Shown: positions 5,191-14,444, counted from the first letter of the stretch. The stretch is DNA of 64,000 nt from Paramesorhizobium endophyticum (GCF_014640615.1 NZ_BMHH01000013.1:63820-127819), one strand, 5' to 3'. The notes: generated from the sequence alone by a model not told the origin. Numbers and translations are program-made.

Positions 5191-7956
5191 ATGGACGTTG
5201 CAGGTCTCGTCACGGTTCGGGTGAAGGCAGATCTGACTGAATTGGATCGCGGTCTAGCCGACGGTCGCAAGAAGTCAGAGGCATTTGGCCGTGAAGCGCC
5301 CCGTGCTTTTCGTGGCGTGGATTCCGCAGCGAAGGAAGCTGGGCGCAGCATCAAGGGCGTGGCGAGCCAAGCGGCGGTTGCCAATGACAATGTCCGCGTC
5401 ATGGGGGCGTCGTCGCGTATTGCCGCCGCTGGAATGCGCCAGATGGCTTCCGCAGGAGCGGCTTTCGGCGTCGCGATGGCAGCGGCATTCTCATTAAGCC
5501 CCGCGTTCGCCTTCCAGGACGCACTTGCGGAGGTATCCACGCTCGTTGATACGGCAACGTTTGACATGCAGGGGCTGGAACAGGCCGCGCTCAAACAGGC
5601 CGCAGCATTTGGGGGTGGCGGCGCGCCGCAGGCGAAAGCCTTTTACCAGATCATCAGCGCAGGCGCGTCAAGCGCAGCGCAGGCCACCGATACTCTCACG
5701 GCTGCGAACCTTTTGGCTGTTGGAGGCGTGACCAGCGTCACCACGGCGGCCGACGGCCTAACCAGCGTTTTGAACGCATACGGCAGTAAGGTCGAAGGGG
5801 CTACGGCGGTTTCCGATGCGCTCTTTGTAGGCATGAGGGCTGGCAAGACCACAATCGGGGAACTCTCGTCCTCCCTCGGTCAAGTCGCGCCGCTGGCGGC
5901 ACAAACCGGCGTTACCTTTGATGAACTAGTCGCCTCGATATCGGCGCTCACAAAAGGAGGTATTGCCACGTCGGAAGCCGTGACGGGCGTGAGAGCGATC
6001 CTGGCTGCCGTTGCAAAGCCGACGGTTGAAGCATCAAAGGCCGCAAATGCGCTTGGACTTGATTTTTCAGCGGCCGGACTTGCCTCGAAGGGCTTTGCTG
6101 GCTTCATTGGAGATATCCAGAAAAAGACTGGCGGGAGCACAGAGGCGCTGTCTCTGCTATTTGGTGGCGTCGAGGCGCTTGTTCCTATTATGGCTCTCTC
6201 TGGACAGGCTGGCGTCGATTTCACAGCAATCCTAGAGCAGATGGGCGACAAAGCCGGGGCGACGGCAGAAGCTTTCGCAAAAATGGAAGCGTCTCCCAGT
6301 TTTCAGGCTGGCCGCGTCTGGTCGGCACTTCAGTCGGAAATACTAGGATCGTCCAGCGCGCTTTCCGATGGGCTTGTCGTCGCAATGAAATTCACTGCCG
6401 ACAACATGGGGCGGCTCGTTGGTGTAGTTAAGGTCGTCGGCGCCGCGCTTCTCGTCGCGTTCGCGCCAACCATTCTATCCATGATGGCTGCTGGTTTCGT
6501 TGCGATCGGGACTGCTGGCGTTGCAGCATTCACCGCGATCACTGTTGCCATTGCAGCAAATCCGTTGGGTGCCATCCTCGTCGCGATCACGACAATAATC
6601 ACGGCGCTTTACGTCTTCCGGGACGATATCAAGGAGGTCTTTGGCGTTGATGTCGTGGCGACGGCAAAGGGCGCAGCCAATGCGGTTATCGGCGCATTCG
6701 TCGGCGGCTATCATGTCGTGATGGAGCAGTGGAGGAATTTGCCCACACTGTTCAGCGCCCTTGGCAAACAGGCATACAACAGCCTCGTCTCTGAATTCGA
6801 GAAGCCCGCGCTCGCAATCAATGGGATGACGATCATCCCGGGGCTCGATTTGTCTTCGATGAAAAGCGACCTGACGGACGCTGAAAAATCCTCATTGAGC
6901 GGCGCAACGGCAACGTTCAACAAGGATTTCAACCGCGATTATATAGGCGACCGCTTCGGCGGCGTTGCTGAAAGCGCCGGAAGCGCGGCGGCATCCATCG
7001 CCAAAGTAACGGATGCATCCACCAGCGCCGCGCTCGCCCTAGGTGAGACTGACAAAGCCGCGGCGAAAACCAAAAACAGCTATGATGAGATCGTTCGCAG
7101 CGCGAACCAGTTCATCGCGGCGCAGCAATTGGAGGCGAGCGTCATTGGGCTTACGGAACAGGCCGCCAGCCGCCTCCGGTTTGAACAAGACCTGCTCAAC
7201 CAAGCGGCAAACGACAACATCAAACTCACGCCGAAGCAGAAGGAAGAGTTGATGGGTCTCGCTGCTGGCATGGCGGCGGCTGAGGCAGAAACCAAGCGCC
7301 TCACCGATGCCTATGATTTCCAGAAGGACGTTTTGAAGGGCGTATTCTCTGATTTCCGAAGCGCGTTGGACGATGGAAAGCTCTCCTGGCAGGATCTGGG
7401 CAATGTCGCGATCAGCGTTTTGGACAAAATCACAGACAAACTGCTCAATGATGTCATCGACGCAATCATGCAGGTGAACGGCGCGGGAAGTGGCGGGGGC
7501 GGCTTCCTATCTAGCCTTCTCGGCATGTTCGGCGGTGGCGGGGGCGGCGCTGTTGATCCATGGGCAGGTATGCGCATGGCGAACGGCGGCGCTTTCTCTG
7601 GCGGCAATGTCATTCCATTCGCCACCGGTGGCATCGTTGGTAGCCCCACGCAATTCCCCATGTCAGGCGGTCGCACCGGACTGATGGGTGAGGCGGGACC
7701 GGAAGGCATTCTCCCGCTTCGCAGGAACAGCGCCGGACAACTTGGCGTCATGGCGTCGGGCGCGTCCAATAATAATCAACCACAAAGCACACACGTCACC
7801 GTTGGCGTGTCTGTCGATAACAATGGCAATCTGCAAGCCTTTGTGAAAAGCGTCGCACGGGGGGAATCGCAAGCCGCGATCAAATCCTACGATAAAACCG
7901 GCGCTATGCGGATCAGGCGAGATTCGCAGCAAGCCGGACGCCGGGGGATTGCCTGA
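5191..7956 (+). CDS. Phage tail tape measure protein
   Basis: The 921-residue protein sets tail length and probably takes part in DNA injection. The N-terminal part is Ala/Lys-rich helical. Residues about 85-420 match a TP901-type tape measure core (FQDALAEVSTLVDTATFDMQ). Several hydrophobic segments lie at about 400-470 (VVGAALLVAFAPTILSMMAA). The C-terminus carries the usual Gly-rich stretch and the 'GLMGEAGPEGILPLRR' motif of lambda-type tape measures. ATG 5191 with AAAGG upstream is preferred to ATG 5176, which has no ribosome binding site. The TGA overlaps the next ATG. Confidence 0.93.
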   Translation: MDVAGLVTVRVKADLTELDRGLADGRKKSEAFGREAPRAFRGVDSAAKEAGRSIKGVASQAAVANDNVRVMGASSRIAAAGMRQMASAGAAFGVAMAAAFSLSPAFAFQDALAEVSTLVDTATFDMQGLEQAALKQAAAFGGGGAPQAKAFYQIISAGASSAAQATDTLTAANLLAVGGVTSVTTAADGLTSVLNAYGSKVEGATAVSDALFVGMRAGKTTIGELSSSLGQVAPLAAQTGVTFDELVASISALTKGGIATSEAVTGVRAILAAVAKPTVEASKAANALGLDFSAAGLASKGFAGFIGDIQKKTGGSTEALSLLFGGVEALVPIMALSGQAGVDFTAILEQMGDKAGATAEAFAKMEASPSFQAGRVWSALQSEILGSSSALSDGLVVAMKFTADNMGRLVGVVKVVGAALLVAFAPTILSMMAAGFVAIGTAGVAAFTAITVAIAANPLGAILVAITTIITALYVFRDDIKEVFGVDVVATAKGAANAVIGAFVGGYHVVMEQWRNLPTLFSALGKQAYNSLVSEFEKPALAINGMTIIPGLDLSSMKSDLTDAEKSSLSGATATFNKDFNRDYIGDRFGGVAESAGSAAASIAKVTDASTSAALALGETDKAAAKTKNSYDEIVRSANQFIAAQQLEASVIGLTEQAASRLRFEQDLLNQAANDNIKLTPKQKEELMGLAAGMAAAEAETKRLTDAYDFQKDVLKGVFSDFRSALDDGKLSWQDLGNVAISVLDKITDKLLNDVIDAIMQVNGAGSGGGGFLSSLLGMFGGGGGGAVDPWAGMRMANGGAFSGGNVIPFATGGIVGSPTQFPMSGGRTGLMGEAGPEGILPLRRNSAGQLGVMASGASNNNQPQSTHVTVGVSVDNNGNLQAFVKSVARGESQAAIKSYDKTGAMRIRRDSQQAGRRGIA

Positions 7957-8564
7957 TGGTAAGTTTGCCTGATGTCCTCTACCGGCTCGGACGCCCAATC
8001 TTGAACGATCAGGTTTCCGTGTCCCGATACGGCGAGAAAGCCATCGCATTCGTGGAGTACGGCGATTCCTTTTGGACCGTCGATATTGAAACGGCGCCGC
8101 TCTATGACGCTGATCTCGCGAAAGTCGAAGCCTTCATTTCGCTGGTCAGGCGCGGCCATCTAACGGTCGTGTTCAACCCGCTCGATAAAACGGTGCCCCA
8201 AGCATATTGGGACAACCCCAACAGCCCCATTGTCAGCGCGACAGGGACGATGGGGGCTGTGACGAATGGGCGAACGGTTGTCATCCAGAACGTCTCTCCG
8301 GGCCTGATACTGATGCCGGGAGACCGGATTTCATTCGCGACCGGCGCTTATCGCCAGATGGTGAGGATCACCGCTGGCGCGACTGCGGTAAGCACGCAAC
8401 TCACAGTGACGGTTGATCCGCCCGTCATGAGCTTCATCGTGCCCGGGGCGACCGTTCGGTTCAAAAACCCGGAGATGAATACCCGGATGATTCCGGGATC
8501 GTACAAGCTGGGTGACGAGCGATATCCAACGGTCAGTTTCCAGCTTATCGAGGTTCCGCAATAA
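7956..8564 (+). CDS. Distal tail component (probable)
   Basis: The 202-residue protein begins MVSLPDVLYRLGRPILNDQV. It is beta-rich, with a central segment 'NVSPGLILMPGDRISFATGA' and a C-terminal beta strand 'YPTVSFQLIEVPQ'. It lies directly between the tape measure and the DUF2163-like gene, coupled on both sides (TGATG and TAATG). In siphophages this slot is usually occupied by the distal tail protein that joins tube and tip, so the role is inferred mainly from order. No signal peptide or membrane segment is present. Confidence 0.65.
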   Translation: MVSLPDVLYRLGRPILNDQVSVSRYGEKAIAFVEYGDSFWTVDIETAPLYDADLAKVEAFISLVRRGHLTVVFNPLDKTVPQAYWDNPNSPIVSATGTMGAVTNGRTVVIQNVSPGLILMPGDRISFATGAYRQMVRITAGATAVSTQLTVTVDPPVMSFIVPGATVRFKNPEMNTRMIPGSYKLGDERYPTVSFQLIEVPQ

Positions 8565-9130
8565 TGGCTTTTCCTCCCCGCCTACAGCAGCTCCTCGTGG
8601 AAGGGCGCGTCGTCGTGCGCTCGCTTGGCGACTTCCTATTCGGAACTGGAGCCTGGTACATGTGGAACGGCGCCAGCGAGCTTGTCTGGAACGGCCACAC
8701 CTATATCCCGAACCAGCTTATCTCAGTCGATGAGCCTGGATACCAGACCGGAACGGCGGCGCTTCCGATCACCATGAAGATGCCAACGGCGGCGGATTTC
8801 GGCGTCACGCCTGACAAGCTCGCCCAGATTGAAAGCCTCGACTACAAGGGCAAACCCGTCATCCTCTACGACGCCTATTTTGATCCAGACACGCGGGCTT
8901 TGCTCCACGTCGAGCCGATGTACCGCGGCTATATCGATACCATCGACCACAAGCTCGACAACGGCGAATTCTATCTCAGCGCCAACATCGAAACAGCGGC
9001 GCTTGAAAACCACCGGGACGGCTACCGCTCCGCCTCCCATGAGGACCAGCAACTGGTTTCGCCTGACGACAAGTTTTTCGAATACGCCTCCGTCATCAAG
9101 CGCGAAAACTTCAACATCACGGCACCCTGA
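8564..9130 (+). CDS. Tail tip protein, DUF2163-like
   Basis: The 188-residue protein starts MAFPPRLQQLLVEGRVVVRS. It contains 'FGTGAWYMWNGASELVWNGH', 'YRGYIDTIDHKLDNGEFYLS' and 'ANIETAALENHRDGYRS', features of the DUF2163-type tail-tip proteins also found in gene transfer agents. It is coupled to the upstream gene by TAATG. A minus-strand gene (9133-9432) follows instead of the usual direct neighbour, then the peptidase-like gene at 9499. It probably forms part of the tail hub. Family assignment is by motif and position. Confidence 0.68.
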   Translation: MAFPPRLQQLLVEGRVVVRSLGDFLFGTGAWYMWNGASELVWNGHTYIPNQLISVDEPGYQTGTAALPITMKMPTAADFGVTPDKLAQIESLDYKGKPVILYDAYFDPDTRALLHVEPMYRGYIDTIDHKLDNGEFYLSANIETAALENHRDGYRSASHEDQQLVSPDDKFFEYASVIKRENFNITAP

Positions 9131-9132
9131 AT

Positions 9133-9432
9133 TCAACCCATGTCCGGGAGAAGCGATGATGCAAAATCCTCTGACTGAACACGAAGCTCTCGTGCTGTCT
9201 TGCCTTCACACTTTGCAAGTACGGCGCGTAGCTGATCCAAAGCTTTATTCAGAAGAATCTCTTCGATCTGCCCGAGGGTTGTATCGGCGTGGATTGATAC
9301 CCGAAGAGAAACTGAAACTCCTTGAAGAACATCGAGTTCGCCCACGGCATCGGGCAGGTTGAATTCGACTTTCGCGCCAACCAGATCGCTGTCCGCGTCG
9401 AACTTGGTGATATCCTGGACCGTGAATTCCAT
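9133..9432 (-). CDS. Minus-strand inserted prophage gene, unknown function
   Basis: The 99-residue protein starts MEFTVQDITKFDADSDLVGA and is acidic and soluble. A GGAGGG sequence lies seven bases before its ATG. It sits alone on the minus strand inside the plus-strand tail operon, the usual signature of a moron acquired by the phage. A competing plus-strand frame (9157-9362, with GGGAGAAG upstream) occupies the same bases; the minus frame is preferred for its more natural residue composition and stronger ribosome binding site. No family was recognised. Confidence 0.6.
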   Translation of the reverse strand: MEFTVQDITKFDADSDLVGAKVEFNLPDAVGELDVLQGVSVSLRVSIHADTTLGQIEEILLNKALDQLRAVLAKCEGKTARELRVQSEDFASSLLPDMG

Positions 9433-9498
9433 GGCGCCCTCCGCTGTTTACCCCTATCAGCGCAGCTAACCTCGCGGCGCACGGTTAAGGCAATACAC

Positions 9499-9891
9499 AT
9501 GAAACATCTGGATTGGGAAAAACGCCTCGTCGTGGTGACGGAGCGCCATCTCCGCACGCCTTGCGTCTGGGGCGAGAGCGATTGTTTGCTGACTGTTGCG
9601 GACGCCATCGAGGCGATGACAGGGACGGACTATGCCGCCGACATCCGCGGCAAATACAAATCCAAGACCGGCGCCTACCGGCTGATCAAGAAATTGGGGC
9701 ATGCCGATCTGGCGTCCGTGCTTGCCGGCCATTTTGAAGAAATCCCGCAAGCCATAGCCATGCGCGGCGATGTGGGCATCTACGACAGCACCGCCGGCTA
9801 TTTCACCGAATACGGTTTCGCCCTGAAGGCCGATGACGGGTTGCGCTTCATCCCCCGCACGATGGCTACCAAGGCTTTCAAGGTCACCTGA
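9499..9891 (+). CDS. Tail-associated NlpC/P60-type domain protein (DUF6950-like)
   Basis: The 130-residue protein starts MKHLDWEKRLVVVTERHLRT. The key pattern is 'CVWGESDCLLTVADAIEAMTG', a Cys at the start of a helix as in NlpC/P60 folds, followed by 'MRGDVGIYDS' where a catalytic His would be expected in canonical enzymes. In siphophages this slot holds the tail peptidase (lambda gpK-like). TAAGG lies about eight bases upstream, and the TGA overlaps the ATG of the tail tip gene. Whether it is an active peptidase or only the structural fold is uncertain. Confidence 0.7.
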   Translation: MKHLDWEKRLVVVTERHLRTPCVWGESDCLLTVADAIEAMTGTDYAADIRGKYKSKTGAYRLIKKLGHADLASVLAGHFEEIPQAIAMRGDVGIYDSTAGYFTEYGFALKADDGLRFIPRTMATKAFKVT

Positions 9892-12527
9892 TGAAATACA
9901 TCATTGTTGTGCTTTTTGCGCTGCTGGCGACGCCTGCGGCGGCGGATCCTGTTTCGATTGTTGTCGGGATCGGCAGCGCCGCATCGTGGCTGTTCGGCGG
10001 GACAGTCCTTGCGAATATCGTTCTCGGCGGACTCGCCGCGGCGGCGAAATATGCTCTGACATCGATCTTCGCGGAGAAGCCTAAAGCACAGGCATCCAAG
10101 ACCGAGACGCAATATGGCGAAAACCTCGCCCGTGAAGTCGGCATGGGCACCTATGGCACGATGGGCCATCACGTCTACCGGAACGCCTTCGGCAAGGGCA
10201 ACCGGATGGTGCAGGATGTGTTCATCGTCTCGAATTTCAGGACGATGGGTCTTAATCGCGTCCAGATGGACGGCGAATGGAAGAATCTCGCCCCGAACGA
10301 AGAGACGAAATACGGTGACAAATGGGGCCGTAAGGTTCTCGATGTGCATGAGGGCGGCGAAGTCTGGGTGCGCCATTATACCGGTCGGATGGATCAAAGT
10401 GCCGATCCGCAACTGATCGCCCATGCCAACCCGGCAGGCCGCTGGACCGCCGATCACCGCGGCGCTGGCATCTCCTATGTTGTCGTCACATCGAGGATGG
10501 AGGCCGACAATCTAACTTCTGTGCCGGGCCTCATGTTCGAGATCCGCGGCGCGCCGCTTTACGATCCGCGCAAGGATACGACCGTCGGTGGTTCCGGCGC
10601 GCATCGCTGGAACAATCAGGATACTTGGGAGTATTCCGACAACAATGCCGTGATGATGTATAATTTGGAACGCGGCATCTACAACGGCACGGAACTCATG
10701 GTTGGCCGGGGTGCGGCGGCAAGCAGCCTTCCGCTCGATTTCTGGTTCACCGCCATGAACATCTGCGACGAAGGCATGCCGGACGGCAGCAAGCGCTATA
10801 CCGCTGCCCTGATTGCATCCTCGGGCGATGGCGTCACCCACGACAGTAACATGACCCCGCTCAGGGAAGGTTGCGCCGGGTCTTGGGTGGAATCGGTCAC
10901 TGGCGAATATCCGATCGTCGGAGCAAATCAGGCGGTGGTCGCCACGTTCACCGACGACGACATCAACTTTGACAAGCCGTTCTCGCTGTCGCTGTATCGT
11001 CCAACATCGGAATTGGTAAACACGGTTGCCGGCACCTACGTCAGCGCCGATGCCTTTTATGAGACTGTACCGCTCGCCACCCGCATTGACGCGATTGCCT
11101 TGGCACAAGATGGTGAGCGCAAGGCGTCAAAGGTGTCGTACACCGCCGTCACAGACCATAGGGTAGGGGACCGGCTGGCTGATATCGCCATTCGAGCATC
11201 GCGCTATCAGGCAAACGCAAATCTCTGCATCCATCCCAAATTTCTGGAGGTGAAGGTTGGGCAGTGGATAAGCTGGCAATCCGATCGGTACAATTTCACC
11301 AAATCGTTTCAGGTGCTCACCAAGTCGCTTGGGGCCTTGGGCGCTGACGGAACGCGCGATGTGACCGTGACCTTGCAAGAGGTCGGAGACGGCATCTTTG
11401 ACCCAACTGCCTATGTGACCAACCCGCCAATCCCGACGCCCGTGGGTGACCCTGATTACCTTGCTGAAGTCCAAGGGTTCGACGTGCTCCCGAACAAGAT
11501 CATCGGTTCGACAGGGCAACAACTGCCCGGCGCTCGCCTGATCTGGGACCTGATAACGGATTTGAGCGTTGCCGGCGTTGATATCCAGTATGTGCCGGTG
11601 AGCGACACGACGCAGGTGTTTACGCATTACGCCACGGCGGATGTGACGGTCGTACAGCTTGTCGAAGGTCTGACCAGTCTGACCGACTGGGAAGTGCGTA
11701 CGCGTCTCAGGGTCGCCAGCGGCACGCGGCCCGTCGCCTGGTCGGCATGGAAGCGGTTCACGACGCTCGATACAGGCGGTGAAGAAAGCCCGGTCGATTA
11801 TGCTGATCTCGACACCGCCCTAAAAGGCTATGTCGACTGGATCGGCCCGCAAGTGCGCGAGTTGATCCGGCAGGCAGAAGAGCAGGCCACGCACACGGCA
11901 GACAATCACAACAGCGCCTATCTTGATCGTCAGTCGATCCGGCGCGAGGTTGGGAGCACATTCGGAAAAGCGAGGGCGGAATGGCGCGAGGACATCTATG
12001 TCGCGACCGGGCCGAACAGCACCATCGTGCAGCAGTTGGTCACATTCAACTCGGCCCTCCTTACCGCTGAAGGCCAGATCGCCGCGCAATCCGCGATTAC
12101 CAATTTACTTCAGACCCGAGTTGACGGGATTGGAACCGACATAACCGCCATTTCCAATGCCGTGCTCGATCTCAACGCATCGAAAGATGGGACACTGGCC
12201 GGCGCGACATTCCGCATGGAAACTGTTGCGGCACCGAGTGGCTTTTCCTCCCGTATCGCGATGTATGGCCGCGTCGGTTCTGGTGATACCTGGAAGCAGG
12301 CCGGCTGGTTTATCGACGTGAACAACAACACGAGCCGGGTATCCGTCATTGCTGACCAGTTCAGCGTATCAGACGGAACAAATGCCGTGGCTCCGTTCGT
12401 CATCCAGAACGGGGTGGTGACGCTCAACCTTGCGAATATCGGGCAGTTTAGAGCTGGGATAGGAACGTCCCCTGATGGTCGTTTCAAAATCGACTTTTCA
12501 GCCGGTTCAATCGAGTGGTTCCAATGA
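9891..12527 (+). CDS. Large tail tip protein (TipJ / lambda gpJ-like)
   Basis: The 878-residue protein is the central hub and receptor-facing fibre of the siphophage tail. Residues 1-60 are unusually hydrophobic, starting with a Sec-like signal (MKYIIVVLFALLATPAAA) and a second hydrophobic helix. A beta-rich hub follows (about 75-520), then fibronectin-like strands near 520-610 (TGQQLPGARLIWDLITDLSV) and a helical/coiled region (about 640-760). The C-terminus (VTLNLANIGQFRAGIGTSPD) is typical of J-type tail proteins. The stop overlaps the next start (ATGA). The N-terminal signal-like segment is odd for a virion protein. Confidence 0.85.
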   Translation: MKYIIVVLFALLATPAAADPVSIVVGIGSAASWLFGGTVLANIVLGGLAAAAKYALTSIFAEKPKAQASKTETQYGENLAREVGMGTYGTMGHHVYRNAFGKGNRMVQDVFIVSNFRTMGLNRVQMDGEWKNLAPNEETKYGDKWGRKVLDVHEGGEVWVRHYTGRMDQSADPQLIAHANPAGRWTADHRGAGISYVVVTSRMEADNLTSVPGLMFEIRGAPLYDPRKDTTVGGSGAHRWNNQDTWEYSDNNAVMMYNLERGIYNGTELMVGRGAAASSLPLDFWFTAMNICDEGMPDGSKRYTAALIASSGDGVTHDSNMTPLREGCAGSWVESVTGEYPIVGANQAVVATFTDDDINFDKPFSLSLYRPTSELVNTVAGTYVSADAFYETVPLATRIDAIALAQDGERKASKVSYTAVTDHRVGDRLADIAIRASRYQANANLCIHPKFLEVKVGQWISWQSDRYNFTKSFQVLTKSLGALGADGTRDVTVTLQEVGDGIFDPTAYVTNPPIPTPVGDPDYLAEVQGFDVLPNKIIGSTGQQLPGARLIWDLITDLSVAGVDIQYVPVSDTTQVFTHYATADVTVVQLVEGLTSLTDWEVRTRLRVASGTRPVAWSAWKRFTTLDTGGEESPVDYADLDTALKGYVDWIGPQVRELIRQAEEQATHTADNHNSAYLDRQSIRREVGSTFGKARAEWREDIYVATGPNSTIVQQLVTFNSALLTAEGQIAAQSAITNLLQTRVDGIGTDITAISNAVLDLNASKDGTLAGATFRMETVAAPSGFSSRIAMYGRVGSGDTWKQAGWFIDVNNNTSRVSVIADQFSVSDGTNAVAPFVIQNGVVTLNLANIGQFRAGIGTSPDGRFKIDFSAGSIEWFQ

Positions 12528-12913
12528 GTTTAGGTTTTTTGAAAGACGTGAATGGCATCAAGCGGCTTCGGATCGTGAAGCCGGGGTACGACGCCAACAA
12601 CCTCAATCTGCCGGTAAACGCGGTTGTCTTCGACAGCGTTTACCCGTCGAACCTCGTCATTTACGATAGTGGTGTCGCAACCGTATCAACCGCTGGAACT
12701 GACACGAGAATTGTTTCGTGGCCCGACCCTGGTTATGTTCCGATGACCCTCCTCATGGCCAAATCTTCCAGCGGCGGCTGGTGGTATAGCGTGGTACCGT
12801 GGACCAGTAACAACCCAGTCGCCAGCGTGCGCGCCGATGGCATCCTCCTCACCACGGGGTCGTTTAACTTGCCGGTAGATATCTCCTATTTCGCCTTCAG
12901 GGTGGCGGCATGA
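12524..12913 (+). CDS. Small tail-fibre-like protein, first of a chain
   Basis: The 129-residue beta-rich protein starts MSLGFLKDVNGIKRLRIVKP. It is coupled to the tail tip gene by ATGA and to the next gene by the same overlap. It contains 'VFDSVYPSNLVIYDSGVATV', which resembles 'QQPIYDRGVVSFQ' in the third chain member, suggesting a shared module. Small proteins after the tail tip gene usually decorate the fibre or bind the receptor. The family was not recognised. Confidence 0.6.
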   Translation: MSLGFLKDVNGIKRLRIVKPGYDANNLNLPVNAVVFDSVYPSNLVIYDSGVATVSTAGTDTRIVSWPDPGYVPMTLLMAKSSSGGWWYSVVPWTSNNPVASVRADGILLTTGSFNLPVDISYFAFRVAA

Positions 12914-13299
12914 TCAAGCGTGGGAAACTCAATCTGGGGCAGGGGATATTTCGTGTCTCGGTCCCTAATGTGGACGTGGATACGGCAACGCAGGCACAAT
13001 TGCTTTTGGATGAGCGGGTTGTGTATCCGCAAGTCATCCAAAGCATTTTTGTGCCGTTTGACTCTGCTCAGCCAGCGCGAACCGTCCCAATCATCAATCT
13101 TGGCTTCGTGCCGCGCCTGTATGCTTTCGGTCGCTATGACGGCGAGGACAACCGTTCGTTCCCGGCGAAGGCCTTCTATAGCAGCAATGGTGGCATCCAA
13201 AACCACTTCTTCGTGGCCGTCGATGCAACCACACTTTACATCAATTTTCCGGTCCCGAATTCGGTTCGCGGCGCGCAAGTCATCACGATGAGGCCGTGA
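12910..13299 (+). CDS. Small tail-fibre-like protein, second of a chain
   Basis: This 129-residue beta-rich protein starts MIKRGKLNLGQGIFRVSVPN. It overlaps the preceding gene by four bases and ends one base before the next ATG. It contains 'LLDERVVYPQVIQSIFVPFD', comparable in position to the YP-containing strand of the first member. Its size and composition are like its neighbours, consistent with tandem fibre modules. No enzymatic motif was seen. Confidence 0.6.
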   Translation: MIKRGKLNLGQGIFRVSVPNVDVDTATQAQLLLDERVVYPQVIQSIFVPFDSAQPARTVPIINLGFVPRLYAFGRYDGEDNRSFPAKAFYSSNGGIQNHFFVAVDATTLYINFPVPNSVRGAQVITMRP

Positions 13300-13300
13300 A

Positions 13301-13726
13301 ATGACCATCGCACGGATCAACGCAACGGGCGTCTATCTGGCCAAGCCGGGAAGGCAGATCGAGGAGGGCGAAGCGGCACTAGCGTTTTCCCCCGCCGGGG
13401 CGCAGCAGCCGATCTACGATAGGGGTGTGGTGTCGTTTCAGGCTTACAACCAGGGCGGCCCGATGCCGACTAGCTATAATCGCGCCGTGGTGAATTTCCC
13501 GGCACCGTTTAGCGCGCCGCCCCTTTGCTACTGTATGGGGATTCGATCCAATGGCGCGCGCGAAGCTGCGTTCACCATGCAACTTGGAACATCGGGGAGC
13601 ACAGCATTCCGTGAGCCGGCCATATGGTGGCAGAGCACGACGACAGCGCTCTACATCTACTGTCTTTGGACTTTGCAGACCGTTCCATCAGCATCCTTCG
13701 TCGTCACCTACAACGAGGCATCATGA
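13301..13726 (+). CDS. Small tail-fibre-like protein, third of a chain
   Basis: The 141-residue protein starts MTIARINATGVYLAKPGRQI. It carries 'PIYDRGVVSFQAYNQ' and is rich in beta-prone residues and aromatics (IWWQSTTTALYIYCLW), as expected for a receptor-binding beta fold. It starts one base after the previous stop and overlaps the next gene by four bases. Function is inferred from position. Confidence 0.6.
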   Translation: MTIARINATGVYLAKPGRQIEEGEAALAFSPAGAQQPIYDRGVVSFQAYNQGGPMPTSYNRAVVNFPAPFSAPPLCYCMGIRSNGAREAAFTMQLGTSGSTAFREPAIWWQSTTTALYIYCLWTLQTVPSASFVVTYNEAS

Positions 13727-14121
13727 TTATCGTCCATAATTCCGAGGGGCGTATCCAGTGGATATCGCTCAACACCGATGTTGATGCATATACGGCCAAT
13801 CTACGGCAGCAGGGCTATCAATGCATCGTCCATGATGTAGACGCGGACCCGATGCGCATATCGCAAAATTACTATGTGGTCGCAGGCTGCCTTACGGCTC
13901 GTCCTGCTATCACCATATCGCGCACCGAAATCCAGGCAGATGGAAAGGAGAACGCCATCATCTCTGGCATCCCGGATGGCGCAACCGTCACCATCGACGG
14001 AGAAGGCTATGAGGTATCCGGCGGCGCGCTGGAATTCACCGCCGACAATACGGGTACCTATCGCATCAGCATTGACGCATGGCCCACGCTGCCATTTTCG
14101 ATGGAGGTAACCGCTCGATGA
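13723..14121 (+). CDS. Fibre-associated protein with Ig-like region
   Basis: The 132-residue protein starts MIIVHNSEGRIQWISLNTDV. The C-terminal half has alternating beta strands (AIISGIPDGATVTIDGEGYE, GTYRISIDAWPTLPFSMEVT) in an Ig-like pattern, typical of phage surface proteins. It is coupled through ATGA to the upstream gene and overlaps the next. An adhesion or decoration role is inferred. Confidence 0.6.
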   Translation: MIIVHNSEGRIQWISLNTDVDAYTANLRQQGYQCIVHDVDADPMRISQNYYVVAGCLTARPAITISRTEIQADGKENAIISGIPDGATVTIDGEGYEVSGGALEFTADNTGTYRISIDAWPTLPFSMEVTAR

Positions 14122-14444
14122 AAATCACCTTGAAAAAGGACATGGATAAGGAGCGGAAAGCGGCGCGCGCTCATCTGGATGAGTTGTTTGCGCCGCGCAT
14201 CGAGGCCGCTCTTGGGCCAAAGGCCGCGCTGTACGCCGTGAAATATGCGGCGGCGCTGGCCGGATGCGGGGGATGGTCAACACCTTTGGTTCCCCATGCG
14301 GCGGAAGCAGCGATCATCATCGAAAAGCACCATGAAATGCATAAGGGGTTGGCCTTGATCGAGGCGGAACGGCAAGCCCTGCAAGCCGAGATCGATTCCG
14401 CCGACAACTGCATCCAACTGCAAGCCATTCTCCAGCGCGTATAG
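14118..14444 (+). CDS. Helical phage protein after the fibre chain
   Basis: The 108-residue protein starts MKITLKKDMDKERKAARAHL and is almost wholly helical, with an Ala-rich central segment and a C-terminal coiled-coil-like stretch (IEAERQALQAEIDSADN). It contrasts with the beta-rich proteins before it and may be a chaperone or adaptor. It overlaps the preceding gene by four bases. The next gene begins 64 bases downstream with its own strong ribosome binding site. Confidence 0.6.
   Translation: MKITLKKDMDKERKAARAHLDELFAPRIEAALGPKAALYAVKYAAALAGCGGWSTPLVPHAAEAAIIIEKHHEMHKGLALIEAERQALQAEIDSADNCIQLQAILQRV

Noticed and set aside
9157-9362. Plus-strand frame with GGGAGAAG upstream, opposite the 99-residue gene
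   Set aside because: A fair ribosome binding site, but residue composition is less natural than the minus frame; kept as an alternative in the gene entry.
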